DNA of 56,531 nucleotides, from contig QHYE01000010.1 of NCBI GenBank assembly GCA_003224055.1, positions 1 through 56,531 of the forward strand, read 5' to 3'. Below the pieces are notes generated by a model that saw nothing but the letters and a program-made list of their open reading frames with translations, did not search any database and was not told the DNA's origin. Every line of letters begins with the position of its first letter. The stretch's first letter is position 1. Source of the DNA: Acidobacteriota bacterium (GTDB lineage: Bacteria; Acidobacteriota; Terriglobia; Acidiferrales; UBA7541). Shown here piece after piece: positions 27,042 to 36,206 of the stretch. The position numbers and the translations under genes are program-made.

Positions 27042-29141
27042 ATGAAAGCTCTGCATTTTCCCATGACTCGCATAGCCATCCGATTTGTCTCCTTTGTAGC
27101 GATTGCCCTTCCCCTGTGCGCGCCGGGAGTCTCTCAGGAGAAAAATCAGGTCCAAACGCGACCTGCCCAGCAGGAACCCCCGGCGGTATTGAAAGTGACC
27201 ACACGCCTCATTACGGTGGACGTGGTGGCGAGAGATCGCCGCGGGAATCCCATACGGGATCTCCAAGCCGGCGATTTTCAAGTTGCGGAGCAGGGGAGAA
27301 CGGGCAAGGCCCAGCAACAAATCGCGTCCTTCCGCCTGCTGGATCGTGTACTGGCGAAGGTTGCGGATCCAGAAAGAGTGTCCCTGCAACTTCCTGCCGG
27401 CGTGTATACAAACCTGGTCACCACGAAGAGTTTGTCCGCGCCGCCAACCATCCTGCTGGTGGACGGATTGAATACAGACGCAAAAACGCAGCTGCAGGTG
27501 CGGCAGAAAATGGTTCGGCTGCTGGCGTCTGCTCCGAGCGACGTTCCCATGGCAGTATTCTTGCTCGGGAGAAACCTGAGCTTGCTCCAGAGTTTCACGA
27601 CGGATGCAAAGCTCCTGCGGGCGGCTGCGGAACGGGCGTTAACGCTGGAAGCGACGAACCTGCAGGCCAAGGACGCCCGCGACGATCTGTTCAGTCATTC
27701 CTCGCTCCTGGAGCAGATGGCGGGCGTGGAGGGCCAGAGCGACATACCGGGAGGACCGCCGGCCCCTCAACCAGGGAGCCAGGGCAGCACCGGAGGCGGG
27801 AACTCGAACGCGCTGCTGGCGATGCGGGCGCTGCAACTCCAGCGCTTTGAGAGAGAGCAATACGCTTCGTCCATGGACATCCGCGTAAAACTGACGCTCG
27901 ACGCCCTGCGCGTGATTGCACGGCACGTCAGCGGATACCCCGGAAGGAAAAACCTGATCTGGCTATCGTCCGCGTTTCCGCTGGCCATCACGCCGGACGC
28001 AAACCTGACCATGGTCGCGAAATTCAGCGGAATACGCAATTACAGCGACGACATGACGGCCGTGGCGAGCGCTCTGACAGACGCCCAGATCGCCGTTTAT
28101 CCGGTTGATCCACGGGGGATGGAAACGCAGGCGCTCTTCGACCCTGAGTCGCGTGGTAGGCTGAATCCTTTTTCGGAGGGAGCTACGTTGAACCGCGAGA
28201 GCAACGTGCGCTTCTCAAGCCAGGAGTCCATGCAAGACCTCGCGGAGCAAACGGGCGGGAAAGTCTGCCTGAACAACAATGATCTTTCAGCATGCGTGAA
28301 GCGGGCGATTGATGACTCGTCGTCTTACTATGAACTGACCTACTACCCCACGGACAAGGATTGGCGCGGAGAGTTCCGAAAAATTTCGGTCAAGACCACG
28401 AGGCCAGGAGTACAGCTCTCGTACCGCGAAGGCTATTTTGCGCGCGAATCGGATGCCACGGTTGCAGCCAAAGACGCGAAGGACACGGATACTCACCTTT
28501 CTCAGGCAGCGTGCAATGATTTTCTGACGGCGACCACGATTCTCCTGGAAGCCACGGCCTTGCCGCCAGATCAGCCCGGGCAGACAAAATATTTCATGAT
28601 CATTGATCCCAACGCCTTGTCCTTCGGCGCGCCTGAAGGTGGAGTGAGAAACTTGCAGATGGAGCTTGCTACCTGCATGTTCAATAAGCGGGGGCTGCCT
28701 CTGCAGTACAACCGACAAACTATCCATCAAAAATTCACGGAGGCTGAGTACGAATTCTCAAGAAAACACGGCATTTCGCACACCATCTCGTTTGTGCCTA
28801 AGCCGGAGACTGTGCGCGTTCGGGTGCTTGTCTGCGATACTCGGACGGGGATGATCGGGTCGGTGGAACTGCCACATCCGGCACAAATCATTTCAACCGC
28901 CAAACCGGAGGCGGGAGCGGGCGAGCCCGCTCAAGCGTCCAGCCAGGCTTCAACAACATCGCCGGCATCGCCGCGGCTCATTAAATCCGCGGGAGGGATG
29001 GGCGAGCTGGAATTCTGGAGTGGAACGCTGAGAGGATTAGCTATTCAGGAGACATGGAGCCGGAGGCGAGCGCGAAAGCCTTGTATGACTCGCTCTGGGC
29101 AAAGTCATATGGCTGCGAGAGCGGAAAGCTTTTGTCCCTGA
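27042..29141 (+). CDS. VWFA-related acidobacterial secreted protein
   Basis: About 699 residues with a signal peptide (MTRIAIRFVSFVAIALPLCA region). The pattern LKVTTRLITVDVVARDRRGNPIRDLQAGDFQVAEQG is the standard opening of VWFA-related proteins typical of Acidobacteria. A von Willebrand A-like domain follows (PPTILLVDGLNTD, LTLDALRVIARHVSGYPGRKNLIWLSSAFPL), then LAEQTGGKVCLNNNDLSACVKRAIDDSSSYYELTYYP and GYFARES. Its role is presumed to be adhesion or signalling in the periplasm or outside. The last 40 or so residues (WSRRRARKPCMTRSG) look like wrong-frame sequence; the true C-terminus seems to lie in the frame of the next entry. ATG 27042 is set by GAGGAAA six bases upstream. Confidence 0.85.
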   Translation: MKALHFPMTRIAIRFVSFVAIALPLCAPGVSQEKNQVQTRPAQQEPPAVLKVTTRLITVDVVARDRRGNPIRDLQAGDFQVAEQGRTGKAQQQIASFRLLDRVLAKVADPERVSLQLPAGVYTNLVTTKSLSAPPTILLVDGLNTDAKTQLQVRQKMVRLLASAPSDVPMAVFLLGRNLSLLQSFTTDAKLLRAAAERALTLEATNLQAKDARDDLFSHSSLLEQMAGVEGQSDIPGGPPAPQPGSQGSTGGGNSNALLAMRALQLQRFEREQYASSMDIRVKLTLDALRVIARHVSGYPGRKNLIWLSSAFPLAITPDANLTMVAKFSGIRNYSDDMTAVASALTDAQIAVYPVDPRGMETQALFDPESRGRLNPFSEGATLNRESNVRFSSQESMQDLAEQTGGKVCLNNNDLSACVKRAIDDSSSYYELTYYPTDKDWRGEFRKISVKTTRPGVQLSYREGYFARESDATVAAKDAKDTDTHLSQAACNDFLTATTILLEATALPPDQPGQTKYFMIIDPNALSFGAPEGGVRNLQMELATCMFNKRGLPLQYNRQTIHQKFTEAEYEFSRKHGISHTISFVPKPETVRVRVLVCDTRTGMIGSVELPHPAQIISTAKPEAGAGEPAQASSQASTTSPASPRLIKSAGGMGELEFWSGTLRGLAIQETWSRRRARKPCMTRSGQSHMAARAESFCP

Positions 29142-29341
29142 GCGACAAGTCCACCCCTGCTCCACAGCCGTTGCATTTCAAGTTTGACGATACTCACGGT
29201 ACGGATGTCTATCTGGACGCCCAGGACGGAGTGAGCTATTCAGGCAGCCTGTCTGTAGATTCAAGCGTCAAGCCATTCTTCGAGGCCGTTCGCTCGCTCT
29301 ACCAGTGTAAGAATCCAGCTGCAACGATCAACCCAAAATAA
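29054..29341 (+). pseudogene. Probable frameshifted C-terminal part of the VWFA protein
   Basis: 95 codons: MEPEASAKALYDSLWAKSYG, then HFKFDDTHGTDVYLDAQDG and YSGSLSVDSSVKPFFEAVRS. The frame is open upstream to 28985, where it reads AGILEWNAERISYSGDMEPE. The upstream VWFA frame reads GGMGELEF just there. Restoring one A in the GAATTC at 29010-29015 would fuse GELE to ILEWNAERISYSG and yield one continuous protein. The ATG at 29054 has AGGAG only two bases away, which is poor for initiation. So it is more likely a displaced C-terminus than a separate gene. Confidence 0.5.
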
Positions 29342-29473
29342 TCGGATTACTTCACTCGTTGCCTCCGAGACCGGGCTATCGCTCGTCTCAACTAAGCAAC
29401 AATTGGGCACACTGGTACGGCTGGGGCGTTGACTCCAAAGCACCTAGCTTCCAGAATGAAAAGACGGGGATTT

Positions 29474-30298
29474 ATGAGCAAAAGTACCCCGAAAACCGGT
29501 ATGGCACCAGAATCCAGCGCCATCGAACAGGCGATTGCACGCGCGCTTCGGGATAACCTCGAGCGCATCCAGCGCAGTTCGGAAGAGCTGCATCATTCCG
29601 TAAATGACGTGGTGGCCGCCTGCGGCAGCAACAAGCCTACTAACGCGCTCCCGTCGCTGCTCCGGGCGCAAACCTCGGCTGCAGCGCTCGCTGCTTCTTT
29701 GGAAGTGCTTTCGCGATTCATCACGGTATCCATGCAGTCGGGCCAGCGCTCGCCGTTCGAAGCGCAGATAACCGAGTTGGTTGGCAAAGTGGCCGCCCAA
29801 CCGCCTGCCGCGCCCCAACGCCCGCTGCCGCCACAGCCGGTGCCCATGGCTTCGAAGGTTCATTCCGAGCCAGAAGCAGAAGAGCCGGTTGAAACCGAGT
29901 TCGAGCTTCACCCCGAGCCTGGGCCGCTCCCGCCGATGGAGCCAACCGCCGCGGCGATCGCCGGCGAAACCGAGTTGGACGGGGACTTCAATGTCAGCCG
30001 TCTTTCACCGGAAGAACAGGAATTGCACCGGCGCGCCAACCGCGTGGCGAAAGTTTCGATGCAGGACATCAAAATGCTCCGACCGGAGCAGGTGCGGCTC
30101 GGCCGCGAAAAGAAAGATCTCTGCATCCGATTGAAAGACGACATTGAAAAAGCTCATCGAGAATACGACCGCCGCTTCAAACCCATCATGGATCACCCGG
30201 TGGACTACTTTTACCGCTGGATGGTGGAAATCCTCGCCGATGGCGATGCGCATGCCCTCGGCGACTACCCGTACGCCACGCCCGCACGCCATCACTAA
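29474..30298 (+). CDS. Conserved hypothetical protein, coiled-coil and acidic linker
   Basis: About 274 residues, not recognised. The first 100 residues are predicted helical (IEQAIARALRDNLERIQRSSEELHHSVNDVV, LLRAQTSAAALAASLEVLSRF). A Pro/Glu-rich linker follows (residues about 115-175). The C-terminal 95 residues are well ordered and basic (LSPEEQELHRRANRVAKVSMQDIKML, IRLKDDIEKAHREYDRRFKP, YFYRWMVEILADGD). There is no signal peptide or transmembrane segment, so it is probably cytoplasmic. The start is uncertain; two in-frame ATGs lie just upstream and ribosome binding sites are weak. It precedes the lytic transglycosylase by about 60 bases. Confidence 0.65.
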   Translation: MSKSTPKTGMAPESSAIEQAIARALRDNLERIQRSSEELHHSVNDVVAACGSNKPTNALPSLLRAQTSAAALAASLEVLSRFITVSMQSGQRSPFEAQITELVGKVAAQPPAAPQRPLPPQPVPMASKVHSEPEAEEPVETEFELHPEPGPLPPMEPTAAAIAGETELDGDFNVSRLSPEEQELHRRANRVAKVSMQDIKMLRPEQVRLGREKKDLCIRLKDDIEKAHREYDRRFKPIMDHPVDYFYRWMVEILADGDAHALGDYPYATPARHH

Positions 30299-30359
30299 TA
30301 GCACGCGAACGGCGCGGTTTTCTGGCTCTGCGGAAAATTCCGTATTATTCTGTACTTCT

Positions 30360-32657
30360 ATGCCGCGTTCACTGATTGCGCTGATTCTTGCTGCGAGTTT
30401 ATCGCTCGGCGGAGCTGCCGACGCGTTCGGGCAATCATCCCGGCAAAAGCGCAAAGCGAAAAAGCCCAAGGCTGCGCCATGCCAAACCGGCTGCAAGCCA
30501 GAGACCTCCGCGCCCAATGTCGCGGCGGATACGCCGGCGGATGAAGCGGCACAAAGAGAACTTTGGGATTTGGCGCGGGCGATGCGCAACGGCGTTCCCG
30601 GGGCGTACGAGAGGCTGTCGGCGTTCGCGGTGAAAAACACGACCATCGTCTGGGGCGCGCGCGCCGCGCTGGCGCTCGGATACGAAGACAATTCGAAAAA
30701 CCGCAACCCGCAATCCCTCGGATGGCTGCTCAAAGCGCAGAACGACACGCTGCTGCGCGAGTACGCGTTGTACTGGACGGCGCAGACGCAGCGCGCGCTG
30801 GGGCGGTACGCGGATGCTTACAAAGTTTTGCAAACAATTCAGAGAGACTATCCAAACACGGCGATGAGGGAGCCATTGCTCGAAGCGTTTGTGCCGACGG
30901 CCGTCCTGCTCGGTCACGCGCAGGAAGCGATTGATGCGCTGAACGCCTATCCTGCGACATCCTCGAAGCCGGGGCTGCTGCTCGAGCGTGGGCGCGCGTA
31001 TCAGGCGGCGCATCAACTCGCGCGCGCTGCAAAGGACTATCAAGCTATCTTCTACAAATCGCCGTTAGCCGACGAAGCCAAGCCCGCCGGCTCTGCGCAG
31101 TCGCAGGTGATGCACGCTCTCGGAAAGGAGTATCCCTATCCCGGCGTAGAAATGCAGGAGCAGCGCGCTCAGGCTTTTTATGATGCGCACAAGTGGAGAG
31201 AAGCGCGCACGGAATTTGAAAAACTGCTGACGATGCTCAAGGATCCCGAGAATCCCACGCGGCAGCGCGCGCAACTGCGCGTGGCGCAATGCCGCGTGCA
31301 ATCGAAAGGTTCGCCTTCCCTGATCGCAGCACTGAAGACGCCGGACCTGGAAGTGGACGCGGAGCGGCTGTACGCATTGTCCCAGGCGTACCGCAACGAT
31401 AAACGGGAAGCCGAGATGTTCACGGCCCTCAACACGCTTGCGCAGAAATATCCGGTAAGCAAATGGAACGAAGAAGGCTTGATGGCGGCAGGGAACTACC
31501 ACTGGGTGGATCTGAACCGCACCACGGCCGTCATTGATTATCAGCGCGTCTTGGATACCTTTCCGAGTGGAAAGTACGCTTACAACTGCGAATGGCGCAT
31601 CGCCTGGGTCGCTTATTTGAATCGTCAGCCCGATGCCGATGACCGACTGACGGCATTTCTATTGAAGTATCCAGTGTCCGCGAACGCCGTGGACGCGATT
31701 TACTGGCTGGGGCGCAATGCCGAGCGCGCGGGAAACGCCGCGAGTGCCCGCAGCTTATACGCGAAAGCGGTCGATCGCTTCCCCGAAACTTATTTCGGCA
31801 ACGCGGCGGCAGCGCGCCTGGCCAAGCTGGGTCCGGGTGAAGAAAATCCCGCGGAGTTTCTGGAGAAAATTCCGCCGCCGCCGGCGCTTCGTTCGTTTGA
31901 CGAGCCGATACCAGTTGCTACGGAGGACCGTTGGGCGCGCGCACAGGCGCTTCGCTCGATTGCGTTCGATGCTTCTGCGGAACAGGAACTGAAGAACGCT
32001 TACTTCGCAACCTCTTCGCCGCGTTTCCTGCTCGAAGCCGCGCAAGCTGCGTTCGACCAAGGCCACTACGGCGCAGGCATGGCGTACGGGCGCATCATTG
32101 TGCCGAATTTCGATTCGCGGAAATTTGCGGATGTTCCTGTGTCTGCATGGAAAGCGCTTTATCCGCTTCCCTACGAGGTTGCGCTGCGCCGCGAGGCGGC
32201 GAAGAATGATTTCGACCCCATGTTTGCCGCGGGATTGATCCGGCAGGAGTCGACGTTCCAAGCGGATGCCGTTTCGCACAAGAACGCCATTGGCTTGATG
32301 CAAGTTCTACCGAAGACCGGAAAGCTTCTTGCCAAACAGATGAGGGTTCGTTACACCAAGGACAAACTTTTCGAGCCGGACTTCAACCTTGCCGTGGGCA
32401 TGGTTTACATTGCCAATCTGGTGCGCCAGATGGGCGCTCCGGAGTACGCGGCTGCGGCCTACAACGCGGGCGAAGACCGTATCGCTGCGTGGAAAGGCGA
32501 GCGAAACTACGAAGAGATTCCCGAACTCGTCGAATCCATTCCGTTCACCGAGACACGCGAGTACGTGCAGGTCGTCTTGCGCAACACCGCGGTCTATCGG
32601 ATGATTTACGGCCAGCCGAGCGTGGCCACACAGGCCGCCGCCGAGCAGGCGCGCTGA
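30360..32657 (+). CDS. Soluble lytic murein transglycosylase, Slt70-like
   Basis: 765 residues with a signal peptide (MPRSLIALILAASLSLGGAADAFGQ). The long middle is a superhelix of TPR-like helices (SLGWLLKAQNDTLLREYALYWTAQTQRALGRY, and many similar). The C-terminal SLT lysozyme-like domain has FAAGLIRQESTFQADAVSHKNAIGLMQVLP with the catalytic Glu630 and then AYNAGEDRIAAWKGE. The enzyme cleaves peptidoglycan glycan strands to anhydromuropeptides in the periplasm. ATG 30360 is the start of the signal peptide; earlier in-frame codons overlap the previous gene. Confidence 0.92.
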   Translation: MPRSLIALILAASLSLGGAADAFGQSSRQKRKAKKPKAAPCQTGCKPETSAPNVAADTPADEAAQRELWDLARAMRNGVPGAYERLSAFAVKNTTIVWGARAALALGYEDNSKNRNPQSLGWLLKAQNDTLLREYALYWTAQTQRALGRYADAYKVLQTIQRDYPNTAMREPLLEAFVPTAVLLGHAQEAIDALNAYPATSSKPGLLLERGRAYQAAHQLARAAKDYQAIFYKSPLADEAKPAGSAQSQVMHALGKEYPYPGVEMQEQRAQAFYDAHKWREARTEFEKLLTMLKDPENPTRQRAQLRVAQCRVQSKGSPSLIAALKTPDLEVDAERLYALSQAYRNDKREAEMFTALNTLAQKYPVSKWNEEGLMAAGNYHWVDLNRTTAVIDYQRVLDTFPSGKYAYNCEWRIAWVAYLNRQPDADDRLTAFLLKYPVSANAVDAIYWLGRNAERAGNAASARSLYAKAVDRFPETYFGNAAAARLAKLGPGEENPAEFLEKIPPPPALRSFDEPIPVATEDRWARAQALRSIAFDASAEQELKNAYFATSSPRFLLEAAQAAFDQGHYGAGMAYGRIIVPNFDSRKFADVPVSAWKALYPLPYEVALRREAAKNDFDPMFAAGLIRQESTFQADAVSHKNAIGLMQVLPKTGKLLAKQMRVRYTKDKLFEPDFNLAVGMVYIANLVRQMGAPEYAAAAYNAGEDRIAAWKGERNYEEIPELVESIPFTETREYVQVVLRNTAVYRMIYGQPSVATQAAAEQAR

Positions 32658-32707
32658 CAGAGAAGCGCATGCCTGCCATGGAGCTTCCGAGTGATTGAGA
32701 TGGTGAG

Positions 32708-33928
32708 ATGAGTTCTCCCGACCCGACGATGGCGCAAATTTCCCGCCGCATGCTCTCCGCGAAAGCAGAACAATTCACGGAATCCGTCATTAGGGAAATG
32801 ACGCGCCTGGCCTTGAAACACGGCGCCGTCAATCTCTCGCAAGGCTTTCCAGATTTTGCCGCGCCCGAAGAGATCAAGGAAGCCGCGCGACAGGCCATCA
32901 GCGACAACATCAACCAGTACGCCATCACCTGGGGCGCCAAGCCGCTGCGCGACGCCATCGTTGAAAAGTTCGAGCGCACCCAGGGCGTCAAGTACGATCC
33001 GGAGCGCGAAGTCACCATTTGCTGCGGCTCGACGGAGGCGATGATGTCCGCGATGATGGCCATCATCAATCCGGGTGACGAAGTTGTCGTCTTCGAGCCG
33101 TTTTACGAAAACTACGGGCCGGATGCGATTTTGAGCGGGGCGACGCCGCGCTTCGTCAAGCTGCGCACACCTGATTGGTCCTTCGACGAAAGAGAGCTTA
33201 CTGCCGCGTTCGGGCCGCACACGAAAGCCATCATTCTCAACACCCCGAACAATCCGACAGGCAAGGTCTTCACACGGGCGGAGCTGGAATTCATCCGCGA
33301 CCTTTGTGTGCGCTGGAACGCCTACTGCATCACCGATGAAATTTACGAGCACATTCTTTACGACGGCGCGGAACATATCTCCATGGCGCGAATTGACGGC
33401 ATGCGCGACCGCACGATCGTAATCAACGGGCTCTCGAAAACGTACAGCGTGACGGGATGGCGCGTGGGCTGGGTGCTGGCTCCGCCGGAGCCCACGCAGC
33501 CGATTCGCAAGGTGCACGATTTCCTGACAGTGGGCGCGGCCGCTCCCTTGCAACAAGCCGGCGCCAGCGCGATGCATTTTCCGCAGAGCTACTACGACAA
33601 ACTCGCGGCGTCTTACTCGACCAAGCGCGAACGCTTGCTGAAAATTCTCACAAGCGCGGGATTCACGGTGTTTAAGCCGCGGGGCGCGTACTACATCATG
33701 ACGGATATTGCGCGCTTCGCGGATCCGGACCCGGTTCGCTTTCCAGCGGACTCCAAAGATGTGCGCTTTGCGAAGTTTCTCGTCGAAAAAATCGGCGTCG
33801 CCGTCGTTCCCGGCTCCAGCTTCTACAACGATGCCAAGGACGGCGCCTCGCAAGTGCGCTTCACATTTTGCAAGAAGGAAGAGACTCTTGCGGCTGCCGA
33901 GGAACGCCTTTCGAGGCTCCACGCCTAA
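32708..33928 (+). CDS. PLP-dependent class I/II aminotransferase
   Basis: 406 residues of fold-type I aminotransferase: VNLSQGFPDFAAPEEIKEAA, INQYAITWGAKPLRDAI, CCGSTEAMMSAMMAIINPGDEV, ILNTPNNPTGKVFTRAEL, ITDEIYEHILYDG, then the PLP lysine Lys244 in INGLSKTYSVTGWRVGW. The QGFPDF opening and INQY motif are closest to the kynurenine/glutamine transaminase and methionine aminotransferase group. The exact amino donor cannot be told from sequence. It follows the transglycosylase by 50 bases. Confidence 0.88.
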   Translation: MSSPDPTMAQISRRMLSAKAEQFTESVIREMTRLALKHGAVNLSQGFPDFAAPEEIKEAARQAISDNINQYAITWGAKPLRDAIVEKFERTQGVKYDPEREVTICCGSTEAMMSAMMAIINPGDEVVVFEPFYENYGPDAILSGATPRFVKLRTPDWSFDERELTAAFGPHTKAIILNTPNNPTGKVFTRAELEFIRDLCVRWNAYCITDEIYEHILYDGAEHISMARIDGMRDRTIVINGLSKTYSVTGWRVGWVLAPPEPTQPIRKVHDFLTVGAAAPLQQAGASAMHFPQSYYDKLAASYSTKRERLLKILTSAGFTVFKPRGAYYIMTDIARFADPDPVRFPADSKDVRFAKFLVEKIGVAVVPGSSFYNDAKDGASQVRFTFCKKEETLAAAEERLSRLHA

Positions 33929-33991
33929 ACCCATTCATTGGGGTGCGCTAGTTTGCAAACGCTGTGCTAGAATCCGGTCGCGAGAACTCCT

Positions 33992-34405
33992 ATGCCGATG
34001 CAATTACAGCTCATTCCCGCCGACACGCGCATGGAAGCCAGCGCGGACGGCGCCTCGTTCAACATCAGCGAGAGCGCGACTCGCACGTTTCTCTGCCGCC
34101 TTACCGTGAGCGATCAAATTGAGCAGGAATCACTGGACGTTTCGATCTGGGGTTCGGCCGACGGGGAAGTATGGCCGAAGAGGCCGCTGCTCAAACTGCC
34201 GCAGCAGTTCTATCGAGGCACGACGAAGCTGGTCCTCGATCTCTCGCTTCGTCCCGAAGTGAAGTTTATCCGCGCGCGCTGGGATCTGAACCGCTGGGGA
34301 AGAGTCGCGCCGACACCCATGTTCGTCGCGGGGATGGACCTGGCGGAAATTCCGCCGATGTCCCGCGAAACGCCCACGAAGCGGATGGTCCTCGCCGCAG
34401 GATAG
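33992..34405 (+). CDS. Conserved hypothetical protein, all-beta
   Basis: 137 residues with no signal peptide: LQLIPADTRMEASADGASFN, TFLCRLTVSDQIEQESLDVSIWGSADGEVW, LDLSLRPEVKFIRARWDLNRWGR, PTPMFVAGMDLAEIP. The alternation of polar and hydrophobic residues suggests a beta-sandwich. I do not recognise a function. It lies 64 bases after the aminotransferase and may be co-transcribed. Confidence 0.65.
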   Translation: MPMQLQLIPADTRMEASADGASFNISESATRTFLCRLTVSDQIEQESLDVSIWGSADGEVWPKRPLLKLPQQFYRGTTKLVLDLSLRPEVKFIRARWDLNRWGRVAPTPMFVAGMDLAEIPPMSRETPTKRMVLAAG

Positions 34406-34529
34406 AGTCCCCCACAAGGCAAGAATCCGTGGAGCGAGGAAAAAAGTTCCCTCGGAATTGTTTGAGACTGGAATTCCGGGCCTAAATTCTGCGTAAATTG
34501 TGCAATTTCAGGTGCTTCTGGGCTTTTTA

Positions 34530-34580
34530 GGGGTAGGAGACTGACGGTCGGTTGCCCTGTGGTGGTTAGCCTCCTACCCC
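34530..34580. repeat. Long-loop inverted repeat
   Basis: GGGGTAGGAG (34530-34539) and CTCCTACCCC (34571-34580) are a perfect 10-bp inverted repeat around a 31-base centre. It lies between convergent genes (hypothetical protein, MBL nuclease). No T-run follows on either strand, so it is more like a dispersed palindrome or small mobile element than a terminator. Confidence 0.45.
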
Positions 34581-34663
34581 GCGAGTGGTCTTGCATGTAT
34601 AGACGAGGGCAGCCCCCAATAAGTTTCCTGACCGGATGAAAATATTTCTTTGGCCGGCGGTCG

Positions 34664-36067
34664 CTATTCTCCGATCGGCACCGTATCCAAGTACCGAGCC
34701 ACGGCTGCTTTCCATTGAAATTTTTGCTGAATGGCCGCCTGCAAAGCTTGCGCGGCCGCCGGTTCGCCATGGGTGAGGTAGGTTTGCCTGGGCGGCGCAG
34801 GGAGGGCCGTCAACCAGCGCAGCAGCTCGCTCTTTCCAGCGTGGGCAGAGAATTGCCCCATCGGAATAATTTCGGCAAGCACCGGAACATCCTGCCCGTA
34901 GAGCTTCAGCGACTTCGCACCCTCTTGCAGGGCGCGCCCACGCGTCCCTTCGGCTTGGAATCCCGCCAGGATGACGGCATTGCGCGCATCGGGCAGCCGC
35001 TGCGCCAGGTGATGCAATACGCGCCCGCCGCTCACCATCCCGCTGGCCGAAATGATGATGCACGGGGTTTTCACGTTATTGATGGCTTTAGATTCTTCGA
35101 CGGACCGAGTCAGGTGGAATTCATGCACGTTCAAAGGATCGCCCTTGCCGTCGCTGCCTTCTTCCCGCGTGAATTCCAGGTCGTGGTCTTCGTTGTGCTT
35201 GACGTACAAATCCGTCGCGCTTATGGCCATCGGGCTGTCCACGTAGACCGGCACGATTCGAACGCGCTGCTGATCCTCGAGCTGCCGCAAATAATACATG
35301 AAGGTCTGCGTGCGTCCGATGGCGAAAGACGGAATCACAATGGAGCCGCCGCGCTTCACTACGCGATTCACAATTTGCGCCAGCAGTTCCGCCGCGTCGC
35401 CCTCGGGATGATCGCGGTCTCCGTAGGTCGATTCGCAAATTAGCACATCCGCTTTCGATGGCGGCGTGGCCGGATCCTTCAGAATCGGCTGGTTGTAGCG
35501 GCCGACGTCGCCGGAGAAAACCACAACGATTTTCTTGCCACCCTCTGTAATGGTTAGCTCCAGGCTCGATGAGCCGAGAATGTGCCCTGCATCATAGGAA
35601 GTTATGCGAAATTCCGGGCTGATATCGAACGCGCCGCTGCGCGGCATGCTCTTGATCAACTTCAGAGCCGGATCAACGTCTTCCGTGGTATAGAGCGGCT
35701 GAGGGTCCGCGTGGTGGCTGTCCTGATGAATCCGGGCATGCAGCAGGTCTTCTTCCTGCAAGTGGGCGGAGTCTTTCAGCAAGATGGTGGTCAGTTCGAT
35801 GGTCGCGGGATTGGCGTAGATCGGCCCGCGGTAGCCCGATTTCACGAGCACCGGCAGCCAACCGGAGTGGTCAAGATGTGCGTGGGTGAGCACCTGATAA
35901 TCGATCGTCTTTGGATCGACCGGCAATGGCTTGTAGTTGCGGTCCTGGAGCTCTTGTGTGCCCTGAAAGATGCCGCAATCCACGAGCAGCCGCTTGCCGG
36001 CTGCCTCCACAAGATATTTCGAGCCGGTAACGCAACCTGCAGCCCCAAAAAAAGTGAGTTTTGCCAT
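34664..36067 (-). CDS. Beta-CASP metallo-beta-lactamase-fold nuclease
   Basis: 467 residues. The MBL motifs are GAAGCVTGSKYLVE, the zinc motif THAHLDHSG, AGHILGSSSLEL, FSGDVGRYNQPIL and ICESTYGDRDH. The beta-CASP part includes VKRGGSIVIPSFAIGRTQTFMYYL, ISASGMVSGGRVLHHL and a final SAHAGKSELLRW. This is the CPSF-73/RNase J-like group found in bacteria, usually annotated as RNA-specific metallo-hydrolases. It is probably a cytoplasmic zinc-dependent RNA nuclease. It lies downstream of the catalase gene on the same strand, separated by a terminator-like hairpin. Confidence 0.9.
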   Translation of the reverse strand: MAKLTFFGAAGCVTGSKYLVEAAGKRLLVDCGIFQGTQELQDRNYKPLPVDPKTIDYQVLTHAHLDHSGWLPVLVKSGYRGPIYANPATIELTTILLKDSAHLQEEDLLHARIHQDSHHADPQPLYTTEDVDPALKLIKSMPRSGAFDISPEFRITSYDAGHILGSSSLELTITEGGKKIVVVFSGDVGRYNQPILKDPATPPSKADVLICESTYGDRDHPEGDAAELLAQIVNRVVKRGGSIVIPSFAIGRTQTFMYYLRQLEDQQRVRIVPVYVDSPMAISATDLYVKHNEDHDLEFTREEGSDGKGDPLNVHEFHLTRSVEESKAINNVKTPCIIISASGMVSGGRVLHHLAQRLPDARNAVILAGFQAEGTRGRALQEGAKSLKLYGQDVPVLAEIIPMGQFSAHAGKSELLRWLTALPAPPRQTYLTHGEPAAAQALQAAIQQKFQWKAAVARYLDTVPIGE

Positions 36068-36130
36068 AGAGCCGCCATTCTACCGAATTCAAGCCGTCCG
36101 AACACCTCAACCGCAGGCTGCCTGGAGGAA

Positions 36131-36161
36131 AGAAAACGGGGCGAATGAACCAACTCGCCCC
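36131..36161 (-). terminator. Rho-independent terminator after the catalase gene
   Basis: Read on the minus strand, GGGGCGA (36161-36155) pairs with TCGCCCC (36144-36138) across a 10-base loop and is followed by GTTTTCTTT. It lies about 45 bases past the catalase stop codon, and should separate catalase transcripts from the MBL nuclease gene downstream. Confidence 0.65.
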
Positions 36162-36206
36162 GCTCTACTATAATAATTCGACTTACGTAGAACTGAAAAA
36201 CTCAAA

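Noticed and set aside
32606-33934. Minus-strand open frame (442 codons) opposite the PLP aminotransferase
   Set aside because: The plus-strand gene has full catalytic motifs; the antisense translation is Arg/His-rich and unstructured.
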